A DNA stretch of 36,205 nucleotides from JAPHSX01 sp050298555 (GCA_050298555.1 JBNKUL010000026.1:1-36205), one strand, 5' to 3'. Shown: positions 7,466 to 15,857, counted from the stretch's first letter. The notes: generated by a model not told the origin, from the letters alone. Numbers and translations are program-made.

Positions 7466-8310
7466 GGGGTGGTCGTCCGCTTAATCTGCAGCGGATGGTG
7501 CAGCTTTAGATAGCCCCCGCCGTCACGCCTGCCGACCCAACCCCGCACCACCACCTCTTCGCCCTTCAGTTCCGGGATGACAATCCCCTCCGCCTCGAAC
7601 TGCGGCAGCAGCTTGTTGGCGATGGCGAGCCGCAGGCCGCCCTGCAGGGTGAGGTAGCTGTAGTCGCGCTTGCGTTCGACCTTCTCTACTCTGCCGCGCA
7701 GGCGGCAGAAGGACTTGATGCAGGCCTCGGCCTGGCTGGCGGGACGGATGGCGAACTCGGGCAGCGACCAGATGCCGCGCCCCGCCGCTATCGCCTCGGC
7801 CTCTGCCCGGTGGTAGCGCCTGAGCCGCTTCATGTTGGGCTGCAGGAACAGGGTGCGGGCCAGCCCCTCGCGCAGCAACAGTTCGCTGACCCGGGTGCCG
7901 TCCTCCCGGGTGACGTAGGCGAGCAGACGCTTGAAGCGGTCGCGCCGCTGCAGGTCAAAGTCCAGAGTGACGCGCTTCCCCTGCAGCAGCTGTTCAAGTC
8001 GTTGGTGCGCCTCGTTGCCGAAGGGCTCGGCGCGGTTTTTGCGGTGGGCGATCTCGGGGGCGTTGATCCCCAGCAGCCGTACCCTGTCGCCGCCATGGAG
8101 GATGATGGTGTCGCCGTCCAGTACCTTCTCCACCTCATAGAGGGGAGGCGCCAGCTTCAGCTCGACAAGGTGGGGGTTAACGGCGTTCCGTGACGGTCGG
8201 TCGCCGTAGTGGTGGTTGCCCTCGGTATCCTGCCAGCGGTAGACCTCCGCGGCGGCGGCATGGCCCGGTAGAAGCAGAATAAGTGCAATAAATAGAGTGA
8301 GTAGCGGCAC
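7462..8310 (-). CDS. Secreted DUF4124 plus staphylococcal-nuclease-like protein
   Basis: The product has 282 residues. A signal peptide (about 1-21, ending GHAAAA) is followed by a DUF4124 segment (EVYRWQDTEGNHHYGDRPS, about 22-40) and then a thermonuclease (SNase) domain at about 60-165. Motifs include VLDGDTI (63-69), RLLGINAPE (78-86), EPFGNEAHQRL and RDRFKRLLAYV, carrying the expected acidic and arginine catalytic positions. The last 80 residues look like an OB-type extension (RLRGRVEKVERKRDYSYLTLQG). It is likely a periplasmic or secreted phosphodiesterase acting on DNA or RNA. The start is GTG, with AGGGA about eight bases upstream. It is divergent from the outer-membrane-type gene at 8376. 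Confidence 0.88.
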   Translation of the reverse strand: MPLLTLFIALILLLPGHAAAAEVYRWQDTEGNHHYGDRPSRNAVNPHLVELKLAPPLYEVEKVLDGDTIILHGGDRVRLLGINAPEIAHRKNRAEPFGNEAHQRLEQLLQGKRVTLDFDLQRRDRFKRLLAYVTREDGTRVSELLLREGLARTLFLQPNMKRLRRYHRAEAEAIAAGRGIWSLPEFAIRPASQAEACIKSFCRLRGRVEKVERKRDYSYLTLQGGLRLAIANKLLPQFEAEGIVIPELKGEEVVVRGWVGRRDGGGYLKLHHPLQIKRTTTP

Positions 8311-8375
8311 CGGCGTTCCCTGCGATGATTGATGTCACCTAGTGTAACAGCTGTCAAACGGAGCATAATGAAGCT

Positions 8376-9326
8376 ATGGGTAGGGATTCACACAGGCTAT
8401 TAACGGGCTGGTTGGCCGCGCTGCCGTGGCTGCTGTTCAGCATGGTGGTGCAGGGCGCCGAGCTGGAGGTGGGCGAGTACCGTGGCTACGAGATGTCGGT
8501 GGTTACCGAGGAGGACCCCTACTACTCCAATGTCGGCCTCTACTTCAGCCCGGTGGACAAGGCGATCCCCTATGTGGACAGCGACGAGGAGCTGACCATC
8601 TATCGCGACCTGCTGCTGCGCTCCTACAAGCCGCGCGACGTGGTGCTGGAGGCGAGTATCTACCCGATGCCGATCGCCGGTTACCTCATCCGTGAGCACG
8701 CCACTGATTTCTACGAGCAGATGCAGTTCAGCGACGAATTCAATCTGGTGAAGTCACTCACCCTGGGCTTCGACGAGCCCTATGCGGTGTCGCTGTTTCT
8801 CGGCAATGTGGTGAAGTATCGCGACCGGGAGCTGCCCGAGGTGGGGAAGAACCTCGGCTATATGGGTTACCTCTTCAGCGTCGGCACCCACCACATCAAG
8901 GACAACACCGTGATCAGGGACGACTGGTTCGAGTTCGAGTGGAAGGTGAAGGGCGACCGGGAGATCGAGGCGCTGAAACACAGCTGGAGCTTTCGCGTCG
9001 GCGGCAAGTGGCACGCCAACGACGACATCACCGATACTTACTATGTCGGCCTGCGCCGCAGCCACCTCGACTTCGACGCCCCGGTCCTCTCGTGGCTGCT
9101 CAACAGCGGCTTCGACTACCAAGTCTACTTCGCCTCCGACTCCGGGCGCCAGGTGGAGCAGAAGCTGTTCCTCGACAAGAAGCTGCCGCTACGCGCCTGG
9201 CAGCTCTCGCTAAACATCAAGTTCGGCTTTATCTGGAAACAGGCGGCCAAGTACCGCGGCGCCCTGGCGAGCGAGGGGCCGGGGGAGGAGTTCTACCTGG
9301 TGTTGCGTCCCGATATTCAGTTCTGA
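8376..9326 (+). CDS. Secreted, probable outer-membrane protein of unknown function
   Basis: I do not recognise a named family. The product has 316 residues with a signal peptide (hydrophobic core at about 11-25, possible cleavage after VQGA). The rest alternates polar and aromatic residues as in beta strands (for example YYVGLRRSHLDF, WSFRVGGKWHA, FGFIWKQAAKYRG). The protein ends in phenylalanine (RPDIQF), the terminal residue favoured by Bam-inserted beta-barrels. A barrel in the outer membrane is therefore plausible but inferred. The ATG at 8376 has only a distant GGAG; an out-of-frame ATG at 8368 has better spacing but soon meets a stop. It is divergent from the secreted nuclease with 65 bases between them. 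Confidence 0.6.
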   Translation: MGRDSHRLLTGWLAALPWLLFSMVVQGAELEVGEYRGYEMSVVTEEDPYYSNVGLYFSPVDKAIPYVDSDEELTIYRDLLLRSYKPRDVVLEASIYPMPIAGYLIREHATDFYEQMQFSDEFNLVKSLTLGFDEPYAVSLFLGNVVKYRDRELPEVGKNLGYMGYLFSVGTHHIKDNTVIRDDWFEFEWKVKGDREIEALKHSWSFRVGGKWHANDDITDTYYVGLRRSHLDFDAPVLSWLLNSGFDYQVYFASDSGRQVEQKLFLDKKLPLRAWQLSLNIKFGFIWKQAAKYRGALASEGPGEEFYLVLRPDIQF

Positions 9327-9389
9327 GATGGGTTGGTGTTCGCGCCGTAGTGCCAGTAAACTGGCTGCTTTTCCGCTGAAAGCAACCGG

Positions 9390-10640
9390 ATGAAGCCCTC
9401 CAACCGTAAACTGATCGCGCAGATGTTCAGCTGGCGCATGCTGGTCGCCTTTCTTATGGGCTTCGCCTGTGGCGTGCCGCTGCTGCTTACCGGCTCGGTA
9501 CTGCAGGCGTGGATGAGCAAGGAGGGGGTGGACCTCTCGGTGATCGGTCTGTTTGCCCTGGTCGGCCTTCCCTATACCCTGAAGTTTCTCTGGGCACCCC
9601 TGGTGGACCGTTTTACGCTGCCCTTTCTGGGGCGTCGTCGCGGCTGGCTGCTGACCATGCAGGTGGCGCTGATGGCGGCACTGGTGTGGCTGGGCTACAG
9701 CAACCCTGCCAGTAACCCCTGGATGCTTGCCGCCGTTGCCTTCCTGGTGACGTTTTTTTCCGCCTCCCAGGATATCGTGGTCGATGCCTATCGGCGTGAA
9801 GACCTGGCCGATGAGGAGCTTGGGCTGGGCTCCTCGCTCTATGTGAACGGCTATCGTGTCGGCATGTTGCTGGCCGGGGGCGGCGGCCTGATCCTGGCGG
9901 ACGTCGTCTCCTTCCGTACGGTCTACCTGCTGATGGCCCTCAGCCTCTCGGTGGGGGTGATTACCACCCTGCTGGCACGGGAGCCACGGGTGGCGGAGGG
10001 GACACCGCAAAGCCTGCGTGACGCGGTGGTCAAACCCTTTGCCGACTATTTCAGTCGGCCCGATGCGCTGCTGATCCTGCTCTTCATCCTGCTCTACAAG
10101 GTCGGCGACACCATGGCGGCGGCGATGACCACCCCCTTCTATCTTGAGATGGGTTTCAGCACCAGCGAGATCGGCGCGGTGGTAAAGCTGTTCGGCTTCT
10201 GGGCGACCATCATCGGCGGCCTGCTGGGAGGGGTGCTGATGTTGCGCATCGGTATCAACCGCTCTCTGTGGATATTCGGTGTACTGCAGGCACTCTCCAC
10301 CGCGGGCTTCGCCATCCTGGTGGTGGTCGGCCACGAGCTGGCCTGGCTGGCGGCGGTGATCGCCTTCGAGAACCTTTCGGGCGGCATGGGCACCGCCGCC
10401 TATGTGGCCTTTATGGCCAGTCTTACCAACAAGCAGTTCACCGCCACTCAGTACGCCCTGCTTAGCAGCCTGATGGGGATTCCGCGGGTGATGGCCGCCG
10501 CCCCCACGGGCTTTATGGTGGAGGCGATGGGGTGGGGCAGTTTCTTCATTAGTTGTGCCCTGGTCGCGATCCCCGGGCTGTTGCTGCTGCAGCGCTTTGC
10601 CCCGTGGCGCGGTCTGCAGCCGGCAGCGGCGACGGCATAA
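9390..10640 (+). CDS. ampG: AmpG-type muropeptide permease (MFS)
   Basis: The product is 416 residues with about twelve transmembrane helices. The N-terminal part closely follows AmpG: GFACGVPLLLTGSVLQAWM, then KFLWAPLVDRFTLPFLGRRRG, where the basic cytoplasmic loop after helix 2 is diagnostic. AmpG imports anhydromuropeptides released during peptidoglycan turnover across the inner membrane for recycling, and in many gammaproteobacteria it feeds the signal for ampC induction. No ampR or ampC is nearby. The length fits the short AmpG form; E. coli AmpG has an extended C-terminus. The stop is 15 bases before the GTG of the GspE-like gene, so the two may be co-transcribed. Confidence 0.88.
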   Translation: MKPSNRKLIAQMFSWRMLVAFLMGFACGVPLLLTGSVLQAWMSKEGVDLSVIGLFALVGLPYTLKFLWAPLVDRFTLPFLGRRRGWLLTMQVALMAALVWLGYSNPASNPWMLAAVAFLVTFFSASQDIVVDAYRREDLADEELGLGSSLYVNGYRVGMLLAGGGGLILADVVSFRTVYLLMALSLSVGVITTLLAREPRVAEGTPQSLRDAVVKPFADYFSRPDALLILLFILLYKVGDTMAAAMTTPFYLEMGFSTSEIGAVVKLFGFWATIIGGLLGGVLMLRIGINRSLWIFGVLQALSTAGFAILVVVGHELAWLAAVIAFENLSGGMGTAAYVAFMASLTNKQFTATQYALLSSLMGIPRVMAAAPTGFMVEAMGWGSFFISCALVAIPGLLLLQRFAPWRGLQPAAATA

Positions 10641-10655
10641 CAGGAGGGAACCACC

Positions 10656-12431
10656 GTGGTGAAATCGCACAATAATAGAGACCGCCGCCTGACGCTGGCG
10701 GAGGTGTTGCAGTGGCTGCTGGATGACGAGCTGGTTGATGGCGAACGTGCCGAGACGCTGCGGGCGGTGAGCCGCCGCATGGGCGACGAGCACCACCCGC
10801 TGGAGGTGATCGCCCAGCACCACTGGGAGAACCTGCAGCGCCCGGGACAGCTCCTGAGCCTCGACTTTCTCTGCGAGTGGCTCGCCGGGCGGGTGGGCAT
10901 GCCCCTGTTTCACTTCGACCCGCTTACCATCGATGTGCCCTCGATCACCGAGGTGATGTCCTACGCCTACGCCAACCGCTACCACATCATCGCCGTCAAT
11001 GTGACGCAGGAGGCGGTCACCGTTGCCACCGCCGAGCCCTATGTGCGCGAGTGGGTGGTCGAGCTGGAGGGGATCCTGGGCAAGCGGATCGAGACCGTGT
11101 TCGCCAACCCGGAGCAGATCAACCACTACCTGCTGGAGTACTACGCCCTCTCCAAGAGCATCGGCGGGGCGCGTGAGGAGAAGAACCGCAGTACGGCCAG
11201 CGTGCCGCAGAGCCTGGAGCAGCTCACCGAGCTGGGGCGAGCCGGCAAGCTCGACGCCAACGACCAGCACATCGTCAACATCGTCGACTGGCTGCTGCAG
11301 TACGCCTATGCCCAGCGCGCCAGCGATATCCACCTGGAGCCGCGGCGCGACCTCTCCAACGTGCGCTTTCGTATCGACGGGGTTATGCACGAGGTCTACC
11401 AGATCCCGGTCGCGATCCAGGCGGCGGTGACCAGCCGCCTCAAGATCCTCGCGGCGATGGATTTGTCGGAGAAGCGCCGCCCGCAGGACGGCCGTATCAA
11501 GACCCGCACCCCCGGCGGCGAGGAGGTGGAGCTGCGCCTCTCCACCATGCCCACCGCCTTCGGCGAAAAGCTGGTGATGCGTATCTTCGACCCGGCGGTG
11601 CTGGTGAAGGACTTCTCCCAGCTTGGCTTCCTCGACAACGAACTGGCGCAGTGGCGCGAGATGATCCACCGCCCCAACGGCATCGTGCTGGTCACCGGCC
11701 CCACTGGCTCGGGCAAGACCACCACCCTCTACACCACACTGAAGGAGCTGGCCACGCCCGAGGTCAACGTCTGCACCGTGGAGGACCCGATAGAGCTGAT
11801 CGAGCCGAGCTTCAACCAGATGCAGGTGCACTCACAGATCGGCCTCGACTTCGCCAGCGGCGTGCGCACCCTGATGCGCCAGGACCCGGACATCATCATG
11901 ATCGGCGAGATCCGCGACCGCGAAACGGCGGAGATGGCGATCCAGGCGGCGCTCACCGGCCACCTGGTCTTCTCCACCCTGCACACCAACGATGCCGCCT
12001 CCGCCATCACCCGCCTGCTCGACATCGGCGTGCCCGCCTACCTGCTGCGCGCCACCCTGATCGGCGTGCTGGGGCAGCGCCTGGTGCGCACCCTCTGCCC
12101 CCACTGCCGTGAAAAGAGCGCCGTCGATAGCGAGCTGTGGCAGTCGCTGGTTGCCCCCTGGAAGGTGGCCGAGCCGGAACAGCTGTTCCATAGCACGGGT
12201 TGCCTGGAGTGCCGCGAGACCGGCTTCCTCGGCCGTAGCGGCATCTATGAGCTGATGCCGATGACCGATGGGCTGAAGGCGATGGTGGCTGAGGACTGCG
12301 ACCTGGTGACGCTGCGCCGCCAGGCGATCAAGGAGGGGATGAAGCCGCTGCGCCTCAACGGCGCGCTCAAGGTGGGGCGTGGCATTACCACCATCGAAGA
12401 GGTGCTGAAGGTGGCGGTGCAGTACGATTAA
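10656..12431 (+). CDS. GspE/PilB-type secretion ATPase, stand-alone
   Basis: The product has 591 residues. An N-terminal MshEN/GspE_N-like region spans about 1-170. It is followed by the hexameric ATPase core: Walker A GPTGSGKT (348-355), the Asp box CTVEDPIEL, Walker B DPDIIMIGEIRDRETAE and the His box LVFSTLHTNDA. A zinc-binding insert carries CPHC and GCLEC pairs (about 487-518), as in GspE and PilB. These ATPases drive pseudopilus or pilus assembly in type II secretion and type IV pili. No gspF, pilC, pilD or pseudopilin gene is adjacent, so it is an orphan copy that may serve a machine encoded elsewhere or another membrane process. GTG start with AGGAGGG seven bases upstream. Confidence 0.9.
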   Translation: MVKSHNNRDRRLTLAEVLQWLLDDELVDGERAETLRAVSRRMGDEHHPLEVIAQHHWENLQRPGQLLSLDFLCEWLAGRVGMPLFHFDPLTIDVPSITEVMSYAYANRYHIIAVNVTQEAVTVATAEPYVREWVVELEGILGKRIETVFANPEQINHYLLEYYALSKSIGGAREEKNRSTASVPQSLEQLTELGRAGKLDANDQHIVNIVDWLLQYAYAQRASDIHLEPRRDLSNVRFRIDGVMHEVYQIPVAIQAAVTSRLKILAAMDLSEKRRPQDGRIKTRTPGGEEVELRLSTMPTAFGEKLVMRIFDPAVLVKDFSQLGFLDNELAQWREMIHRPNGIVLVTGPTGSGKTTTLYTTLKELATPEVNVCTVEDPIELIEPSFNQMQVHSQIGLDFASGVRTLMRQDPDIIMIGEIRDRETAEMAIQAALTGHLVFSTLHTNDAASAITRLLDIGVPAYLLRATLIGVLGQRLVRTLCPHCREKSAVDSELWQSLVAPWKVAEPEQLFHSTGCLECRETGFLGRSGIYELMPMTDGLKAMVAEDCDLVTLRRQAIKEGMKPLRLNGALKVGRGITTIEEVLKVAVQYD

Positions 12432-13231
12432 CGAGTTGCCACCCTCACCCTTTCATCCCGTGCCAGCTGCAACCGTTGCTGGTTCTCCCACTCCTTCTGC
12501 TTGATCGCCAGATACTCTTCTTCGTCCATTTCGTGCAGTTGTTCAGGGTGACTCTCGTTCTGTTTGAACCACTCCTGCAGCGCCGCCTGGTGGCGCGAGG
12601 CCTCGGGCAGCGCGTGGGAGTTGAGGAAGGCGTTAATGGCGAAGTGGTAGCGCATGGCGTTGCGCTCGATGACGCCGCGAATGCCACGTACCAGCTCTCC
12701 CTTCTCGACCCGACTGAAGCCGACCTTGTCGCGCCCCAGGGTGGAGAGGTAGCCGCTGGTCAGCATGCTGCTGAGCCAGCTGGGGCGGTAGGAGGAGCTC
12801 ATCCGTAGCCGGGTGCCGCCCGCTACCCGCTCCGCCTGTAGTTCGATGCGGTAGTCGCGGGTGCCGACCGGTCCCTCATCGGCGCTGAGCCGCAGGGTCA
12901 GCTGGTCATCCGTCTGCCCGATGGTTTCGAAGGCGTAGGCGATCTGGTAGCTCTGCTCCGGAGACTGGTAGACCTTGCGCCCGCTGTAGACGGTGAGTTG
13001 CCCCTGTTGGTGGGTGCAGGCCTTGATATTGAAGTGCAGCGGCATGATTTGGCACCAGTTTTCGGTGCGGGCGAGGGCGGGCGCCAGGGTGTCGAAGTCG
13101 TACGGCAGGGTGCTCTCCACCCGTGCGCTCAGCACGCCCTCCTGCTCCGTGGAGCTGATAGCGGGCAGTTCCGCCCATGCCGTGAAGGTGGCGAGCAGGG
13201 GGAGAAGGAGGAGGGCGAGGCGTAGGGACAA
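12428..13231 (-). CDS. Secreted protein of unknown function
   Basis: I do not recognise the family with confidence. The product has 267 residues with a signal peptide (about 1-20, MSLRLALLLL to TAWA). The body runs from a segment with two cysteines (WCQIMPLHFNIKAC) through beta-strand-like stretches to a helical, charged C-terminus (about 215-267). The order 'LPYDFDTLAPALA...NWCQIMP...TRLRMSSSY' resembles a START/SRPBCC-like lipid-binding fold, but this is only an impression. It appears to start at TTG (13231) with AGGAG about nine bases upstream; no better ATG exists near the signal peptide. It is convergent with the GspE-type gene, the two stops sharing four bases, and divergent from the duplicated-domain gene at 13357. 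Confidence 0.6.
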   Translation of the reverse strand: MSLRLALLLLPLLATFTAWAELPAISSTEQEGVLSARVESTLPYDFDTLAPALARTENWCQIMPLHFNIKACTHQQGQLTVYSGRKVYQSPEQSYQIAYAFETIGQTDDQLTLRLSADEGPVGTRDYRIELQAERVAGGTRLRMSSSYRPSWLSSMLTSGYLSTLGRDKVGFSRVEKGELVRGIRGVIERNAMRYHFAINAFLNSHALPEASRHQAALQEWFKQNESHPEQLHEMDEEEYLAIKQKEWENQQRLQLARDERVRVATR

Positions 13232-13269
13232 GAAACGGGGCTCCTGGTCGAGTGGTTACCGCTGGTATG

Positions 13270-13307
13270 ACAGCCGCCCCGGCGGCAAGTTCCGCCCCAG
13301 CGGCTGT
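13270..13307 (+). other. Nested stem-loop upstream of the duplicated-domain protein
   Basis: Outer arms ACAGCCGC (13270-13277) and GCGGCTGT (13300-13307) enclose inner arms GGCGG (13281-13285) and CCGCC (13292-13296) around a six-base loop. The internal loops are symmetrical, three bases each. It lies in the divergent gap, about 50 bases before the ATG at 13357. It could be a folded leader or a palindromic binding site; no regulator is identifiable. Confidence 0.45.
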
Positions 13308-13356
13308 GTTAGGATCCGGGCCCTCATGGATATCGCCACAAAAGGGTTATGCAGTA

Positions 13357-14070
13357 ATGAGACGTACTCTCCCCACTCTTTTTGCCGCCGCGGCACTTCT
13401 TCTCTCCTCCCTCTCTTTTGCCGAGGGCGCGGGTTTCGGCACCTATTCCGAGGGCTACCGTATGGGTCAGCTCTCCAAGTTCTCGGTCAAGGGGATGATG
13501 TTCAAGAGCGGCGAGGGGCAGCTGCTGATGGGGCGTGAGGGTACCCCCTATGTGATTACCAGCTCCAACGGCGACGGCGGCAGCAAGCAAAAGGTGATCA
13601 ACCCCTGGTACTTCAGCGCCGACCCGACGATGGTCGATGAGATCAACAACTACGCCGGCAAGTATGTCTACATTGAATACAAGCAGGCGCAGATCAAATC
13701 CCCCAAATACGATACCGACTACATGGTGACGGACATCAAGCCGGTAACGCGCAAGGACCTGTCGCGAACCTGCGTCGATGACTCGGCATCAGGGAAGAAG
13801 TCGGAGGGTTTCCGCATCGGCCGTATCGTCAAGGTCTCGAAGAAGGGCCACCTTGCCAAGACCTACGAGGTGATGATCCAGGTGGGTAATGCCGGAAACC
13901 AGTTCAAGGCGATGAGCATCTCTTCTGATGAGATGTACCGCTGCGCGCTGGAGGCGCTGCAGGGGGGGAGGAAGGTGAAGGTCAACTACATCCAGTCGTT
14001 CCTGCGTAACCCGCTGGCGCAGGACACCTCCTATAACATCCACAGCATCGAGCCGCTGGAAGATATCTAA
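13357..14070 (+). CDS. Secreted protein with two tandem homologous domains, function unknown
   Basis: The product has 237 residues with a clear signal peptide (1-22, MRRTLPTLFAAAALLLSSLS then FAEG). The mature part is an internal duplication. Copy 1 (about 28-137) begins SEGYRMGQLSKFSVKG and ends DTDYMVTDIKPV. Copy 2 (about 149-237) begins SEGFRIGRIVKVSKKG and ends DTSYNIHSIEPL. Both contain a central 'Y-EYKQAQIKSPKYD'/'VNYIQSFLRNPLAQD'-type segment, which suggests two small OB- or SH3-like beta domains. I do not recognise a named family. I start at the ATG at 13357, because an upstream in-frame start would hide the signal peptide behind 35 residues. The convergent trmB begins to end only seven bases after this stop. 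Confidence 0.7.
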   Translation: MRRTLPTLFAAAALLLSSLSFAEGAGFGTYSEGYRMGQLSKFSVKGMMFKSGEGQLLMGREGTPYVITSSNGDGGSKQKVINPWYFSADPTMVDEINNYAGKYVYIEYKQAQIKSPKYDTDYMVTDIKPVTRKDLSRTCVDDSASGKKSEGFRIGRIVKVSKKGHLAKTYEVMIQVGNAGNQFKAMSISSDEMYRCALEALQGGRKVKVNYIQSFLRNPLAQDTSYNIHSIEPLEDI

Positions 14071-14077
14071 CGAGCTA

Positions 14078-14773
14078 CTACTCGACCTTCTCGAACACCA
14101 GGTCCCACACCCCGTGGCCCAGCCTGAGGCCACGGCGCTCGAATTTGGTTTCGGGGCGGTAGTCGGGTTTGGGCACGTAGTCGCCGCTCTCGGAGGTATT
14201 ACGGAAGCCCTCGGCGCCGCTCAGTACCTCCAGCATCCACTCCGCGTAGTGTTCCCAGTCGGTGGCCATGTGCAGGCGACCGCCAAGCTTCAATTTTCTT
14301 CTCACCAGCTGCGCCCAGCTCGGATTGACCTGGCGGCGCTTGTGGTGCTTTTTCTTGTGCCAGGGGTCGGGGAAGAAGAGGTAGAGGGCGTCCAGCGAGC
14401 CGTCCGGGATCTGCTGCTCCATGATCTCCACCGCATCCTCGCTCATCACCCGCAGGTTGGTGAGTCCCTGCTCCTCGATCAGCTGTAGCAGGTGGCCGAC
14501 GCCGGGGCGGTGCACCTCGATGCCGAGGTAGTCGTTTTCCGGATGGTTCTTCGCAATCTCGGCCAGCGACTCGCCGTTGCCGAAGCCGATTTCGAGAATG
14601 CGCGGGGCTGTTCTCCCGAAGATGGTGTCGAGATCGAGAATTTTGTCGCCCTGTTCGATACCAAATGAGGGAAATAGCTCATCCATTGCCCGCTGTTGGC
14701 CGGGCGTAAGGCGTCCTTCGCGGCGGACGAAGGAGCGGATGCGTCGCATAAAAGGGGCTTGGTTGTCGGACAC
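14078..14773 (-). CDS. trmB: tRNA (guanine-N7-)-methyltransferase
   Basis: SAM-dependent enzyme that makes m7G46 in the variable loop of tRNAs. The 231-residue product shows the SAM-binding motif LEIGFGNGESL (about 60-70) and the family hallmark FFPDPWHKKKHHKRR (about 133-147). The C-terminus has the expected TKFERRGLRLGHGVWDL. I place the start at GTG 14773, with GGAG seven bases before it; a longer frame from 14821 would overlap the upstream corA stop and has no good ribosome-binding site. It follows corA on the minus strand with a 38-base gap and may share its transcript. Confidence 0.95.
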   Translation of the reverse strand: MSDNQAPFMRRIRSFVRREGRLTPGQQRAMDELFPSFGIEQGDKILDLDTIFGRTAPRILEIGFGNGESLAEIAKNHPENDYLGIEVHRPGVGHLLQLIEEQGLTNLRVMSEDAVEIMEQQIPDGSLDALYLFFPDPWHKKKHHKRRQVNPSWAQLVRRKLKLGGRLHMATDWEHYAEWMLEVLSGAEGFRNTSESGDYVPKPDYRPETKFERRGLRLGHGVWDLVFEKVE

Positions 14774-14811
14774 GGTGGACTCCGCGAATCTACAAAAGCG
14801 GCGATTATACC

Positions 14812-15771
14812 TCACCACCACCGCTTGATACGGAACAGCGCCAACAACAGCAGCGCCAGGACGGCCATGGCAGTGAGAACGATAAAGTAGCCGTAGGGGT
14901 GCTGCAGCTCCGGCATCTGTTCGAAGTTCATGCCGTAGATGCCGGCGATGAGGGTCAGCGGCATGAAGATCGCCGAGAGCACGGTGAGGGTGCGCACGAT
15001 GGCGTTGGTGCGGTGGGCCACCGCCGAGAAGTGGAGCTGCATCAGCGACTCGAGCACCTGCTGCTGTTGCTGTGTGAATTTGGTCATGCGCCTGATGTGT
15101 TCCAGCAGGTCCGTGTAACGTACCCTCAGGTGCTCGTCGATCGCCTCCGGGTCGTTGTCGCGCCAGGTAAGGATGGCGCTCTCCTGCTCCTCGCTCACCA
15201 CCTCCAGCCGGTGCAGCTCACCGCGGTGGGCGAGCAGCAGGCGCCAATCGTCGTCACCGACCTGCGCCCCAAGCAGGCTATCGGTATAGCGCTGTAGCCG
15301 CTCGGTGAGGGGCTCGCGCAGCAGCAGCATCTGGTCGACCATATTGTTGAGGATGAGGTGGAGCAGGGCATCGGGACTGTTTGGCAGGCGCTGGGGTCTG
15401 GCCAGGATACGGTCGCGCACCGTGGTGATGGCGCGGCAGCGCCCAGGTTGTATCGTAATCAGGCTGTGGTCGGTGATGAAAAAGGCGGTGGGGCGGGTGA
15501 TGAATCCCTCACCCTCATCGGTCGCGGCGACGCCGCGAAAGATGATCATGTCGTAGTCGCTGGTGAAGTCGAAGAAGGAGGCGTGGGTCTCGTTGAGGCT
15601 GTCATGCAGGTGACGTTCATGGATCACGGTGCCGTCGAGTTCATGCAGCAGCTGTGGCCAGTCGGTATCCTCACCGCGCACACAGTCGAACCAGAGAAAG
15701 CCCTCCCCGGGCAGGCCCTCGGCCCGCTGCCACGGCCGCATGCCGTGGGGGTGAATATGCTGGATCTCCAT
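14812..15771 (-). CDS. corA: CorA-family divalent cation transporter
   Basis: Inner-membrane pentameric channel of the CorA/ZntB family, typically moving Mg2+, Co2+, Ni2+ or Zn2+. The product has 319 residues. A long soluble N-terminal region rich in charged helices comes first, then two C-terminal transmembrane helices, the first ending in the signature YGMNF (GMN at about 280-282) and the second followed by the basic tail FRIKRWW. The ZntB and CorA branches are hard to separate by eye. The N-terminus (FLWFDCVRGEDTDWPQLL) and the acidic loop after GMN leave ZntB possible. I start at the ATG at 15771, which has GGGAGAGG just upstream, rather than at the TTG four codons earlier. Confidence 0.85.
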   Translation of the reverse strand: MEIQHIHPHGMRPWQRAEGLPGEGFLWFDCVRGEDTDWPQLLHELDGTVIHERHLHDSLNETHASFFDFTSDYDMIIFRGVAATDEGEGFITRPTAFFITDHSLITIQPGRCRAITTVRDRILARPQRLPNSPDALLHLILNNMVDQMLLLREPLTERLQRYTDSLLGAQVGDDDWRLLLAHRGELHRLEVVSEEQESAILTWRDNDPEAIDEHLRVRYTDLLEHIRRMTKFTQQQQQVLESLMQLHFSAVAHRTNAIVRTLTVLSAIFMPLTLIAGIYGMNFEQMPELQHPYGYFIVLTAMAVLALLLLALFRIKRWW

Positions 15772-15816
15772 TACCTCTCCCAACCGTATCGATATAGGGG
15801 TAATGGTAGAAGGGGG

Positions 15817-15842
15817 CCGGTGGGATGTCGATCTCCCACCGG
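15817..15842 (-). terminator. Stem-loop downstream of thiG, possible terminator
   Basis: Nine-base perfect arms CCGGTGGGA (15817-15825) and TCCCACCGG (15834-15842) surround an eight-base loop, 16 bases after the thiG stop. On the minus strand the following bases are C-rich with few Ts, so it is not a classical intrinsic terminator. It may instead protect the 3' end of the transcript. Confidence 0.4.
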
Positions 15843-15857
15843 TGCAAGGACGGGGGT

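Noticed and set aside
9210..11831. 873-codon minus-strand open frame antisense to ampG and the GspE-type gene
   Set aside because: It is His/Gln/Gly-rich with no domain, and lies opposite two well-supported genes; an antisense shadow of GC-rich coding DNA.
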